Source: Burhinus oedicnemus (lineage: Eukaryota; Chordata; Aves; Charadriiformes; Burhinidae). Taken from it: a stretch of 64,000 nt of DNA. This document shows positions 42,201 to 57,000 of this stretch, piece after piece. The translations under genes and the position numbers were made by a program. Where the stretch lies: contig VFFE01006702.1 in assembly GCA_008921705.1 (NCBI GenBank), positions 186,001 through 250,000 of the forward strand, written 5' to 3'. The notes beneath the pieces were generated by a model. It was not told where the DNA came from, searched no databases, and worked only from the letters and a program-made list of their open reading frames with translations. Every line of letters starts with the position of its first letter. Within the stretch, counting starts at the first letter, position 1.

Positions 42201-45200
42201 CTCTTTGATTGCACTGTGTGAAAGGAAAAAAAAGGGAAAAAAAAAAGAAACAGATGTCAGTGAAGATTCTAAAAGCATGCACATCACAGAATTAGCTGAT
42301 GTGTTCTAAAATCTTTTTCCCCTTTTCTCTACAAGCTAGAAGACATTGGCTGTTTTAAATCAAGGACTAAGTCATTCTGGAATAGCTAGAGTTTGAGCAT
42401 CTTTCTTCCAGATGAAAGAAATCAAGCCTTCGACTTTGTAAATCAAAAGGCTGAGTTTTGTCACCAGACTGATTCTTGGCCATCATAACTGGATTTCATC
42501 AATACCAAACATACGCAGTGTACTTCATTTTATTTTCTGCTAATCAAAGAGAAATCAAGCATGTGTGGGGAAAAAGGGAAGTCATAGAAAAACCTCACCT
42601 TCTGTACAGAAGGTCACTTTGTTAAAAACCTAACTTTCCTTAAATTGGTTAGATACTAGTAAGTTAGCTTAATATAAATGATACATTTCAGTTCATAGTC
42701 GAAAATACCTTGCAAGTATGTTGCCACTTTGATTGTAGCTAAGTTTGAGATCAGAACCAAGTGCATCTTTGCAGTAGGAATAAAAGGCTCTAATAACTTC
42801 AAGGAACAGATCCCCAACAACCTGCGGCCCTACAATTGAAGAAAAAAAGAATCCAGTAGTTGCACCAAAGTGATTACTAGGCAGCTCAGTTACAAACTTG
42901 TATAGACTTAAATTAGGGGTAGCTAGACTAAAAAAACCACAATCACCCAAGTAGGAAGAAAATGCTTATGTGGCTTTCTAAAATGTCAGATTTCCCAGGT
43001 AAAATAAAATTAAATATGTAGTTAAATATTCAGTTTTTGAAAAAAATTCTAGTTAAATACCACCTGTTGTTCATTTTAGGAACTTTTTAAAGTCGTACTT
43101 GGAAAGCCACAGCACTGGTTCTACATTACACTTAAGTCACTTCAGTAAGGCACCCACACATCAATCATTTATAAGTGGGCAGAATCATAACCATAAATCT
43201 GCAGTTCATGTGCCAAAAATAATCACCGTGTCTGTATCCATAAGGAAAAAAAACAGATTTCCAATACACATTTAACATAGTAGCCTTGATTAAATTTTGA
43301 GAGACAGAAGCTGGAAATATCAGCAAACTGAGGAAGTTCAAATTGAGGAAATCCAAAAAGTGCATACGTATAAACAGTTTTAAGAAGAAAGTATAAGTTA
43401 AGTGTGTGCTGCCAACTGCACCCAGTTTTCAAGGGTCAGCACTTTTCTGTTTTATTTGAAATTTTCTATAGAGGGGTTGAAAAAATAATCATGGTACCAT
43501 TAAAAAAAAGTAGTGTATAAAGCAGTCCAATGAGTGCTTCTAAAAAGGAAAAAAGAAGTTACAGTGACTAAGAGTAGCACAAAAGGTCAAAGATTCTTGT
43601 TATGTTTTAGTTTGCTATCTTAAAAAAAAAAGTTGCATTGCTAAATGCATTTCGAAAGGAATTGAAAGCCGTATTGGCTTAGGGCTCAAGAAGCTATATT
43701 TGGTGTGCTGACTGGAACAGAAAGATTAAACTGTATAACGCAGTTCAGCTAAATAACCCTTATTTGTAGTTCAGATTAACACTGATTGTCAGCCAAATAA
43801 AACACACAATAGGGTAGTATCTGTCATCTACTTTCTAAATTAGATTAATCAATAAACTTACAATGTAACAACCCTTGTCTCTTCTTCAGCATTTTTGCCA
43901 GGAAATAAAAATGCTTTTTATAAGAAGCTTTAATGATAGTTATTTTAAAAAACATCTAAAAACCAGCTAAAATCAGTGGAAGAAAACATTAGCACCACTG
44001 TCTTATAAACAGACTGGCAACTGCTTTTACTAAAGTAACATTCATTTGTTAGATAAGCTATACAGAATCCTCATTCTTCCTGGCAGTGCTTTGATAATTC
44101 TTTAACAGGAAGTGGGCTTAAAAGGACTTTCCTGACCCATGAAAGGGGATAAGCTTACCAGATACAGGAGCCTGCAAAACAAACTGCCACTCAAGTGTTT
44201 AGCCTCAATACATGAGTTTTATTCTAAGTCTACAGGCTTAGTCAATGGTAACATCACCCCCCGCCCCACGCATAATACCTAGAACAACACTTTGGGATAC
44301 AGTCAGTCGTTAAGACTCTAACAAATACCAGTTAACTAGTCCATAGGCTTCTCATACCTGTCAGATTCACAGAATATAATTTCAAAGATTTATCTGTACA
44401 TGGTTCTTACAGAACACCATTAAATCCTAAAAATCTGTCAAGTCACTTTGGCTTAATTTTTTGATGGAGAAAGGAGAACTTGCCCTTTAAAATACGGGCT
44501 GGCAGAGCCTCACCCTTCTAGTGCTGGCAACTTCATGTACACAACAGGACAGACACGTGACAGGGAAGAGGAGGAAATTCTTCACAGCTCAGTCATGAAG
44601 TCTGAAACTATAGCTCCCACGGCACTGTCAGGCCAACACAAGCCAGCAGTGCTGCTGACAGAGGCACCCCTACCTCCCCACACCTATAAGAGGTTATTTC
44701 CAGCTGGAGCACCTGCAGGTAGGTGCCCACTTTGGCAGCAGTACCACCGAGGCTAGCTGCCTGTGGGACTACGGTGTCTGGAAAAGCAACACAGTCATGA
44801 GAGTCTGATGCAAGTGTACCGGCAGGTCTGCAAGCACAGCCAAGCACTGGAAACAAACCCAGGCAAGAGTAGTACCGGCACTTTTCCAGGTAGAAGCCAC
44901 TTTCTACGACAGAACAAAAAGGGGCCTGACAGTATTTTAGGGATTAACCTCCAAGGAACAAATTGAGCAGAATATCGAGACTAGGCAGAAGTCGTTCTTT
45001 TCAACTGGCCGCTCAGATCGCACTTTTGGGCATGGAAGAGTTTTATCCTCATAAGGATATGTTCATGCTACACGGTGGAGTGCTCTGCAGAAGAGCCAGA
45101 GATAACCTGGAGAGGGTGCTTGCTCCAGAGCAATGTTGTGAACCAGGTCCAAGACAAAGAACACAGCCCTCTGCACACTAACATATAACACAAATATATT

Positions 45201-48200
45201 CAGAATTAGGAAGAACTGTGCAGGGTGTTCTCTTGAGTCCTACTGCCAAAGGCGATGAACGCCAAATTATTACAGTTGTTAGCAGTCATAAGCGAAGTGA
45301 CAAGCAACTTTACCTATTTCAGGTTTGTCAAGGAGACTGATTAGGATGCGGAAGGGTTTCAAATAAGCTTGATGCTGTTCCTCTGTATCAGACTCCGGGA
45401 ATTTCTGATGTAAAATTTCAATCAAACTCTAGTAGAAAGAAAACATCAGAATGTTGTAAGTAGAAGAGAGACTGCCATTTTATTAAGGTCTGAAGTGTTT
45501 CTAAATTTTACTTTGTTTAGTACCAACTACAATTGAACTTCAATTTTCTATACAGGGTAGACAAATCAATGACATCTTCTCATCATCTGTACTCAAGAGC
45601 TGATCTTATTCAGAGAAGCATTTTTAAATAATTCAGGTAGTTCATCAAAGATGCTACCTTTTGGTTTCATTAGATTCCATTTGTACTGTAAGCACATACA
45701 ATATTGGGATAAACACAGCACAGCAGCCATTCAGATAGATGAAAATATAACCACCAAAAAAAGGATGCTATCTTTAGGGACAGAAAGTGAAGGACAAACC
45801 AAGTGGGAGTGAACAATTCTAGGCACAGTTTGTGCTAACATTTGAAAGGATCATAAATACATCTATATACAATGAACACCAACCTCAACCAAAAGATCTT
45901 TAGAATATTTGCCAAAGAAATAAATAGCATGGTCTTCAGAAGTTGTTGAGTCTGGAGCAAAAGTACCACCTTTAATATCAGAGCCTACAAGATAAACAGA
46001 GGCATTAGGAGTACACAGAAACACTACAGTACAGAGCACTACACACACGTCATCTATACAAATATTGAAATTATGCTGCATTTTTAACCTTTGACATTTC
46101 AGCACTTTGCTTGAAACTAGCTCACGCACTGCCCAAGGACGGCCCACACATCACAGTTTGAGGCACTCAGATGTGCTATGCTGAACATAAAAGAAAACCA
46201 AGGCCAGATCCAGACATGGGGTCAGCAAGGGAAGCCTTCATGTAACTACATGGCTGCAGCTCTTGCCCTGTCACTTTTAGCCTCCTCTTATTCTGTTAAA
46301 AGGAGGCAGACAGGGAGAAGCTATAGCTCTCTTATGAGCTCCTTGACAATTAAGCCCACATGGGAATTAACAGACTGTTACTTTCATAAGTAATAGTTAA
46401 ATAACTTAAAATAACGCCCCGCTCCTTTCAGTTCACTGAACCACTTCAGAATGAACTGTGGATGGGATCAGAAATAAGTCAGCAGATACCCTGTGATTCA
46501 GGATAGTGAAATGAATGCACCTCTGAAGAGGAGACCTGTTTGCCAAATGAATGCTGAATTTTATTAAACAGATACTTAATAAATGGCAACTAAACAACAC
46601 TTTATTTTATCATCATTCATTAACTGCTGAGAAAGTGTATTACATTTTTAAACACTGATTTTTTTTTTCTCTTGGGTATTCAGAATATTGAATATCACTG
46701 TATGTTGTACAGTACCTAGCAACCATGCGTATAATCTTCTGTTGAGTGACATGTCTCTCCTCAACAATGTCTGTGTAGCTGCTGACAGAATATAGACTAA
46801 ATCAGTCCTGCGCAACAGAACAGTGCTTTCGTTGCAGTCCTAGGATGAAAACCAAAAATACTTTAGTTGTTTATGAACATTTAAACAGGTCAAATTGGTA
46901 ACAAAGTGGTTTTTTTGTTTTTTAAACTGGTAATATTAATGTTTTGGAATAAAGGACAACAAACCATCAACAACAAAATATATTGTCTACCAAAAATCTC
47001 AAGAAATGGAATCTGACACAACTGTGATCGTTTTCCTATTTAAGGTACAAAGCTACAGTTAAGCTAAAAATACTAAAGACTTCGTTATGTTATGCCTTCA
47101 GACTTAAAATTACTTGCTACTTTCAAAATACTGACTATACTACTAGGTAAGTTAGGAAATGATGGGGAACAGCTCTCGTTTCAAGTAATATTTTTTTTCC
47201 TAGTCTTTAACAGGAGTATCTTAGTTTAGTGCAGACAAGTCCAAATGCTGAAATCCTACTTGAAAAAGAAGCTAGATATTTTTTTCCATATGCAGTTTCT
47301 CAGGTCTGAATACTTCAAGCACATTCCAAATATCACACAATATTCACTGTGAAAGCACATCTTTGTTTGAAGCTGTAAGGAGTCTGCAAAGCAGCAGAGT
47401 CTCCGCTACTATTAGAATTGATGGGGGAACAAGAAACTGCAAATTCTCTTCATTGATTTTGAAGGTACAAAATTCAGACATTTGGCAATAACAGAGGTAG
47501 AAGCTGGATTGGTTTCACAGAAGACACCTTCCCGCACAAAGCGCGCATGCGACGTTACCAAAATAGTCCTCTTACCAAAGCTGTATAAAATGGGAAGAAG
47601 AAGAGAATAACTTCTAGAGTGTTTCTTTGCACAAGGACATTTGAATCCAATACTGATACACACAAAGACTTTATCTGTAAGAGGAAGAGGAAGCACAGTG
47701 GTGTTTTACTCCATAATAACATTTAAACTAAAATCACTGTTAATAATCACAAGAAGGAGAGAAAATAAACTTGGTTACATGTGAACAGTATCTTTCTAAA
47801 TAAGAGGATAATTACTCAGCCATTTAACTCCTGCCCCCAAAACTAGTTAAAAAAGTTTTGTTGAATACTGTTAAAAGAATCGTTAATACTCACGAAATAC
47901 TTGGGTTTGTAACAATACAGAATGTCACAGTGTGACATCACAAGCTATCAGACAGAACGTGAAGCCTCACAAAATGCAGATATTAAAGCACTCTAACTAG
48001 TATTACAGCTATTCCATTACTCAAGTTTAACATAAATTACTACCTACTGAAGATTTCCATTTTACTGAAAAAATAAAAAGATAGTAAATTTCAGAACTGT
48101 CTTCCAGAACTGCAAACACTTTGAGAAAACAACATTAAACATTGTATATACTGTATTATAGAAAAGCTGGTCTTCAACTGATTTGAAACAGAGCGAGTCT

Positions 48201-50956
48201 TTTAAGGCTGTATGCAGTACCTATTACCAAAAACTGCAGAAGCTTCAGAAGACATGCATTCTGCAGGCTAACCAAAATCGGTATGGGAGATTATCCACTA
48301 TATTTCAGGTAAGATGCTCCCATGAAGTAACCATATTAAGCAGTTCCATCAGCGTCTCTTTCTCTGTCTCCAAAATATTTTTAAGAGTACGTCATTCTAA
48401 TTGAATACAAAGAAGGCACAATCTGCTAGCATGCAAGTATTATGGTAGGTAAGACTGTTCTACAAGGAGTGTAATGAACTTACTGTGAGCTTATAATCAG
48501 TGCCGAGCATGTACTTCTGCTGTCTTCCAGACAGGTCTCTGTTGATATGACTGACAACAAAAAGAGAAGCAGGCAGCCTGATGGAAGGGCTGACCAGGAC
48601 ACTGCCCCAGAGTGCTCCATAGAACACTTCTTGGCCCATCAATAAGGAGAGCTTCACAAGCAGAGCATCTGTTCTGTACAGAATCATATTTGACGTGAGA
48701 AAATAGAATTTTGTTAGTTCAGTTTTATACCATAAAAAGACAATTATACATAGAATTAGTATTGTAGTTGATATTATTTATTTAATGTCCTCATCTTTGT
48801 ATTATCAGTATTGCCCTTTTCACATGAAGATAGCCAGCATTTAATTGTACGAAAACAATCAAAAAACTCTTGATCCTTTGTCACTGTGCACATTCCCTGA
48901 AACAACTTTCTGTGCATACTTTGGAAACTTCTCCAGTAATTATCTGCAAACATTAAGCTCTGATCACATTACTGCAGTAGCTCTGATTGCAAAATATTTA
49001 CAGTGAGAGGTGTGCAATGCTGAATTGGAAATAATTTAAGCTGATGCTAGACTCTGAAAGCCAATTTTATTAGTCTGGAAACTGGAAGATATCCTACATA
49101 TTTGTACTTACAAATCAATGGGCTCAATTTGTAAGTCACTGAACAAAAAAACCCATGAGATAAAATGACATGCTGTCAGTTATTACACACAGGACCAGCA
49201 CACTGAAATTAGTTTAAAGGCAATCACATTGGAGGTCCTGTGACTGAAGGCACATTCTCTGCTTTGGCAACTCTGTCAGTACTCTGGTATTTTACTGTAG
49301 TGTAGGAACTAAAACCTCACATGAGAAATGCAGAAGTGAGAAAAGAGGAAAAAGTCCAGCATAGAAGGACGCACACCCCCAATCTGATGTTCTTTTCCAT
49401 TTCTTTATAAAGTAGCCCTCAAGCCATTTTTTCTTTTCCATTTTTTCTGTGTGTGTGTGCAAATTCATGCACTTGTGTGTGTTTAAGAAAATAGTTTCTA
49501 GGATGAAGCACAACCTGAGCTAGTACTTCTGCCACTTTCAGGAACAGCAAAGGATGTATTAGTGTTAGTCTTCAATGCCGAAGACTCTAAAAACGTTCAG
49601 TGAAGAGTCGCTCATGAGCCTGAACTTAAAATTAATCTAACACATCTTCCAACAAGATATCTTGGTCTATCTTTCTTGCACCAGAATCATTATGATGAGT
49701 AAACTGAAGAAAGACTTTCTCATGTGATTTTTGTATTTCACAAAACAACATTAAATTAATTTTAGCATAAATCTTTCACAGTGAAATATATGGTCAGCTC
49801 CTGTCTGTGATCCTGTTTTTTCAAGGCAAAGAATCATAGAATACCAGGTTGGAAGCGACCTCAAGGATCATCTGGTCCAATCTTTCTTGGCAAAAGCACA
49901 GTCTAGACAAGATGGCCCAGCACCCTGTCCAGCTCAATCTTAAAAGTGTCCAATGTTGGGGAAGCCACCACTTCCCTGAGGAGAACATTCCAATGGCTGA
50001 CTGTTCTCATTGTGAAAAATCTTCTTTGTGTCCAATTGGAATCTCTGCAGGAGTAACTTGTACCCATTACCCCTTGTCTTTTCCATGTGAATCCTTGTAA
50101 AAAGGGAGTCTCCATCTTCTATGTAGCCACCCTTTAAATACCGGAACGTGGTGATATGGTCTGCCCTAAGCCTTCTTTTCTCAAGGCTGAACAAACCCAA
50201 TTCTCTCAGCCTTTCCTCACATGGCAGGCTTCCCGGTCCTTTGATCATCTTGGTGGTCCTTCTCTGGACCCTCTCCAGCCTGTCCACATCTTTTTGGTAT
50301 AGCAGGGACCAAAACTGAACACAGTATTCTAGATGTGGCCTGACAAGCACTGAGTAGAGTGGGATAATGACTTCTATATCTTTGCTGATGATGAGGAAAA
50401 CAATGACATCAAGAATAGGGAAAAAAGGTATAAAACCAGAAGCTGGATCTTGGAAGTTAATCTCCAGGTCCCATTAACTCACTACTTCAAATTTAGCCAG
50501 CTTCAAAATGAGTTCAGTCTCCCTAAAAAGACTTCAGATAGACAGGAGATTTAATTCCAAGGCATCCCCCTTCTCCCTCAAGTCCCCAGCAACTAGTGCT
50601 GTAGGAAAGAGAAAACTACACACCATCAATTACAAGCCTGCCTGACAAAAAGCACATACTAAAATTCACGTTTCTACAGCAGATATATAAGAGGTATATA
50701 CTTGTACATAGATCTGATGTTCTGGAATTGGCAACTGAATGCTACTCACCAACTTGGGAACACAAGCAATCCACTCTTAGTTGCTCCAGCAATTGATATA
50801 AGCCTTCAATTTAATACTTGCTTTTAAAAAGAGGCATTAAAAGTATTTTATTTATCAACTGTAATCTATGCAGCCTGGCATATCTCACTATTCTTTCTCT
50901 TTTTTTTTTTCTTTTTTTTTTTAATTTTTAAAATATNNNNNNNNNNNNNNNNNNNN

Positions 50957-51000
<44 letters not shown>

Positions 51001-54000
51001 TGTAAACACAGCTATTTAAGATTCAAAAAAGGGCAGAGAGAACAGCCAACATATCCAGCCTGGTAATACAGAAGGAAGTACATTACCAATGCAACGTTTA
51101 GTGACTCTTTCAGCAAAAAAAACATTTGGATGAAACCTACAGTGGTTGAGCTCTTGTAAGATCTTACAAAACAGTTCCAGTAACTACACAAATGGGTGCT
51201 GAGCTGCTCTTCTCAGCACACTTCCTGATCCTGACTTTGTTGTACTGAATGCCATTGTCATTACTGCCATGGGCACCCAAGAGTGAGAGAGAGACTTTTT
51301 TCCACAATAGATTTTATAAGAGTTGCCTCCTGCTTGTGTTTTCAGAACCTGAGGGCAAGTATCTGGTATAGAAAGACTGGAAAGAATTCAGTCGCTCTCT
51401 CATGTTACAATATTTAAATTGAATTTATCAACAGAGCAGTGGTTTGGGGAGTCAGGTTAATTATTTAGGAGTTCAAAGGAGCTGTAAGAAATAGTTTTTA
51501 TTCCTTTCTCTCAGCACATCTATTTTTAACCCTCCTTTTCCTCTTCTCTCCTGGCATGAAAATAGAAGAGGAAAGAGTTTTTCCACTTGAGTACTATTTG
51601 TTGCATCTTTCAGGTACTCATTATTCTTCCACCCTTAGAAGCTCTTTTATCAAGCCTTCTATATAGAAAGCTGACAGAAATTTCTTGAGAGTTCCTCAGG
51701 AAAGCAAAATACCGTATATTGCTTTTAAATTAATATTAGTTCTCACCTGTCATAAATTTCTGATCCTTCTTCCAATCCAGGCAGCAATCCAATTACAAAG
51801 GCTTGAAGACCAGGCAGGAGGGACTTTTGGAGAGGAAGAAAGTATTTCTCGTACAAACCAAGGAGAACAGGCCTCACTGACATTGCTGCATTTGCCAGCA
51901 GAGGAAACAAACCAGAGCTTTTTTTTTTTTTTTAAAAAAAAAAAAGAAAAAAAGAAGAAAAAAAAATTTAGTTAATTAAAATAGACTGTGAAACGCACAT
52001 ACCTTTAAATAAAAGTTTACCTGTACAAGAACAAATCCTTGGCAAGCCATTTTGTCCCAATAATTTTAAAAATTATTTCATAGGTTTCTAGTGCTTTTAA
52101 ATGCACTCCACTAGGTAGTGCTGGATGCAAACACTGCGACAATCTTTTACTGATGATCAGCCGTCTCGGTAATAGAGAATACTTCAGGTTACTCTGAAGA
52201 GCCTGTGGAAGAAAGAAGATGAGAATAAATAATTATGATGTAAAAGATGATGATACGATGACTGCATGTCAATTGTGTCCTACTAGCACATCGAGAAGAA
52301 CTAAATGCATTCAAGAGTTTTCTCTCATGAATGTATTTTGTTACACTGAAACAGCAAAATTGTGCAATTGAGTTTTTGTATGGAATCAGTCAAGAACAAT
52401 CTAGGAAAGTTTGGTCCTCCTTCATCTAGAGGCTGGAAAAGGAAGTCAAAGGGCAGGACAGACAGGGTACCCTTATCCTGTCTCCAGGGGAAGTAGGGAA
52501 GTGACAAGAGCAGCATCTCAGCTTTTAAGGACAGGGAATAAAGTAAGAATTAAATAACTATCTTTCCTTTTAAATTTTCATTTCACATACAGTTGAAATA
52601 GAAACAAAAAGCCTTTAGACCAAAGCAGGCATGATTAAATGGGACAATAACATCTTAGAAGTTACTTTTAATTCACTGTGGCTGCATTCAGTAAACTTTA
52701 TTAACTACACCCACTATATTGACATATAAGTAAAAGATCTTCAGGACAGGAAATAGTTAACTAAGTACTGCAGACAGGCCAGGCCTCTGGAAAAAACAAA
52801 CTGTGGCACTTTTCTTTGGAAAGATTACTCTTTTCCTTGAACCATGCATGCATTTCAGCAGGGTAAGTAAGTATGTCTCTTCAATTCAGAGACAATTAAA
52901 AAAAGAAGTTGCAAGTAAATGGCACTTTAGCCTTTGATCACTGTCTGCTAATGCAAACAGATGTTTCACTGCAGATTGACATTTGGGATGTTCAGGATTA
53001 GGCAAATTCTTGACTCTCCCAGAAGTTAAGTCATGGTTTTACCCCATGTAATTATTTTAACTTGAGGTTCTTCTATCCTGCCTGAAAAAAGGTTTTGAAA
53101 AAGCAGCAGACAAGTGAACTAACCCTTCCTTGATCATTTCCGAGAAAAAAACCCAAACCGTTCAGCAATGATTGCAGCATTCACTTGAATGCTGAATATT
53201 CTCATCAGCAGTAAGAGGAAGAGATAAACCCCATCATCTTTCAAAGGTGTGTGCAACTTATCATTTAAGACTGCAGTTGGTGGACATGAGAAGCTAGGAT
53301 CTGTGAGACTACCATTGCGTTATTTCTCCCATTTGCTGCCCTGCCTAAACTGAGAGACCAGCTGTTAGTAAAGAGCTTCTAGTAAATAAAACTTACTCAA
53401 GAAAAAGGCTGAGTTTGTAACGACAGTAAATATGAATGTCACACCATTCTCAAACATACAGTACAGATGTCATTCAGAGCCAATTAATTTCCTTCCTTCA
53501 CTCCCCCACTATGAGCATGAGATTTGCATTTTAATAGGTACTAAAAACTAGAATCCAAGAATACAGCAATATTTCACATATAAAACTAAACCAGGTTATA
53601 TATGTGGATTTATATTTTATATATTTTTATATCTTTTCTACTTGAGAGATTTACTGATATATTACATGAGTAATATTATTTCAATATTAAAGATTAAAAA
53701 CCTTAATACGTGCAACAACTTTGAAGACAGCTTGAAAGCTGGACTTTGAAACATTCTGTTTATATTGGTTGGTAAGTATTTGCCCACACCCTCTGTATAT
53801 ATAAAAGAAGTTAATTACAAAAAAAATATGCCAGTGGTAAATATTTTTCCTCTCAATCTTAAGATTGAGCAAATGTCATCTTAATATTCTATCAGTTAAA
53901 ATTCAAGTATCAACCAGGTAGATAATGAAAACATTCACTGTTTATTACACAGAGAATCTGATGCATTACAAAAATAATGCCATCTCATAAAAAATGTTTA

Positions 54001-57000
54001 GCTTATTTCATTTCCTAAGGATGTGAAGTAAATCTCCGCCAGCAAGTAAGAACTCTCCTTCACCAAACATCAGGAACAGCTACGCAAAACATTTAGTCAG
54101 AAGAGGAAAAAATACTCCAGGCATATTAGGAGTTGAATAGTGGATATTCAGGGACAATTCAGTTTTAAGTATTTCTCTTGGGTAGCTCCAAAAGCTTCGT
54201 ATGTCCAAATTCCAGCAGGTGAGACTAACTTAGAACAAGACTACATTCATGTACATGTGCCAACTATACTGCTTCACCTAAAGAATCAGAAGACTTCTCT
54301 GTGCAGGAAGCAAGAGTTGAAGACATTTATTATGATCCTCATACATCAGCTGAGGAGAGTTTCGGCCCATCACATCAGAACAATTCTGAGATGAAACTCC
54401 CTTCTCAAGAGCACATAATCTTTTCTTCTGACTTGGGCTGAAGAAATACACAGTTGGACACAAGCTAAAATTCTTCTCAAGAGTGGGTGTCCCTGATTAA
54501 CAGTTATCTCTGATCTTCCAGCAGATGCAAGAGATTTTAAACCACACTGTGATATATGAGAAGACTGTGGTTGCACCATGAGCTGTTCCAGCAGAGAGGC
54601 GCGCTGGCTACTACTTTGCTGAAAGGTTCAGATTCTTAACAGATTCCCCAGAACTGCAGGGCTCAAAGAATTTTAAAAGACATTAATTAGTGGATGGATC
54701 TAAAACTGTTCATTGAAATCAGAGTGACATGATAATACACATATTGCCAAATGCTAATGAGTTTCTGTGAGCTGACAGGCAAAGCTAAGATGCTTGATTT
54801 TTAAATATCCTGAGCTTCCACAACTTAAAAAAAGAATCAGTCGTCTGTAAGATCTAGGACTGCTGAAATGCCATTATAATTTCAGCTGTTGCAGGTAGTT
54901 AAATGTTGCGGTAGCAAGCCTGGCATCGATGGCACTGTATGCAGACGAAGAGCCCACCCCAAAACATGGCTTCCACATTCAGAATCCAACCCTAACGACC
55001 GCAGATGGACAACTCTGCTCGCAGGTGTCAACATCTATTATTCACCCATTCTTTTGGTTCTTGTGAGCTTAATTTGAACATCTCCAGTTACATATGGGCT
55101 GAAGCCCATCCACGATCTACTTTTTCTCCTTGTCTGCAACTGCTTTCCACATGAGCAGTTATGGTGGCAGAAGTGTTAAACATCACTGGAACTGCTAGTA
55201 AGGGTTGGCTTGAGAAGCCTGAGCTGCCAGCAAGCGTTCCATGCTTAATATATCATCCCAGGGTTTGGTTTTCACCAATCAGTGAGAAATCAACAATCCC
55301 AGAAACCCAAGAAGTATTTGTCCTACCACTGGCTTTTAAAATAAAGACTTTAATAAGTAAGTGAGGAAAAAATGAGACATGCAAAGTAATAACTTGTGCT
55401 CACGTGCATGTCCAGCTTTCAACTTTTTACAGATTCTTTTTCTTTATGACTGACTAGAAAATACATTATATACACTACACATTTTCTAATGCATAAGCAT
55501 GCTCAGAGTTTCTTTGAATGTGGGCTATAAAGGGTAGAAAGGGAAGACTGTCTATTCTTTTCAGCAGTGTATACATGTGCGTTAAAACAAAACAAAACCC
55601 GATACACACACACAGATACACGGTTACTGGTTTAAGTCATTCTGCACTGCTTTATAGCACCACTAGAGATCAGTTAGATCAATTTGCCTAGACATAAAAA
55701 AACCAAGCAAATCAAGTAAATATTTTTATTTACATAACTAGAATTCCAGAAAAAGACAGCACATCAATTTATAAGATTATGTTCAACTAGGAGACACTAT
55801 AATTCTTGTTTTAGACAACAGTGGTTGGGAGGAGAGGGGGAGAAGGACAGCCTGTGATTCCATTTTCCACTGATTCATTTTCCAAGTAGGTAAAAAAAAT
55901 TCTAAACAGAGCTCCAGCTTCCATAAAAATAGCACCATGAAATTCAAAGATGGTTGTGAGGAAACTGTAAACTACGAGCTGGAGTTATATGAAGAAAGGG
56001 GGAAAAAAAGATGTATAAAATATCCCTAGTCCTGCACACTACATCTGTGTGTCGGGTGTGGTGAAGTTCCATAAAGCAATTAGGAGGCAATGCTTCCCTT
56101 CTTCTCAAAGATATAAGGCTTGCTGTCAACAGAAGGCAAGTAGCGCATGTGTTTGTAATTCGGCCAACAGTTGTTATAAAGCTGCGGCAGTGAGAGTTCT
56201 CATATGAAGCAACTGGTGTAATTAATGGCTATATAGGCTCATTAAATCCGTATTTCAGAAGAATCCTTCTCTTCTCTCCCCTCAAGAACAGACATACTGT
56301 GACATTAAATGCTACTACTGAAACAAACAGTAATTGTGCAGCTGCAATGATTTTTGTGCTTTCTTTCCTCTTCCCTTGCAATGAGATCAAGTGTTTGGTT
56401 GAGATCATATTCACCTTGAAGTTTCTGAAGCAAGAAAAGCCTACAGAAACAAGAAGTAACATACTTATTTTCTACTGAAAGTCAAATTAAAAAAAATGAC
56501 TTTGAAATTGCAGACTAAAAACTAGTATTGCAAGAACTTATAATCTGTGCATTTATACACGTGTGTTGTGTCCAACCATAAAAAGCAGTTTGAAAGTGCT
56601 CTTTTACAGCACAGAATCACAGGGGTTGGAAAGGACCTCTGGAGATCATCTAGCTCAACCCCCCTGCCAGAGCAGGGTCACCTACAGCAGGTTGCACAGG
56701 ATGGTGTCCAAGCGGGTTTGGAATGTCTCCAGAGTTGGAGACTCCACCACCTCTCTGGGCAGCCTGTTCCAGTGCTCTGCCACCCTCAAAGTAAAGAAAT
56801 TCCTCCTCATGTTTAGATGGAACTTCCTACGGTCAAGTTTGTGCCCATTACCTCTTGTCCTATCACTGGGGACCACTGAAAAAAGACTCGTGTCATCCTC
56901 CTGGCACCTTCCCTTTAAGTATTTGTAAGCATTGATGAGATCCCCCCTCAGTCTTCTCTTCTCCAGACTAAAAAGACCCAAGTCCCTCAGCCTTTCCTCA

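Larger units (their letters stand above)
48674..51746 (-). other. DOP1B intron 3
   Basis: 3.1 kb containing a CR1 fragment and an assembly gap flanked by T-rich sequence. Nothing else recognised. Confidence 0.75.
18225..52020 (-). other. Introns 2-35 of DOP1B, overview
   Basis: Exons listed separately divide this span. Introns without any recognised insert include 18225-18901, 19032-19505, 19656-20152 (an AAAT repeat only), 20209-20547, 20685-21113, 21243-21935, 21998-22420, 25348-25577, 25661-26062, 28048-28664, 28791-29437, 29627-30244, 30357-30994, 34561-35246, 35348-36371, 36525-37329, 39869-40718, 40911-41396, 41503-42093, 42214-42708, 45429-45883, 45985-46715, 46840-47575 and 47675-48483. 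Introns with content have their own entries, except 42830-45313, where only a somewhat GC-richer stretch near 44.5-45.2 kb stands out. Confidence 0.7.
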
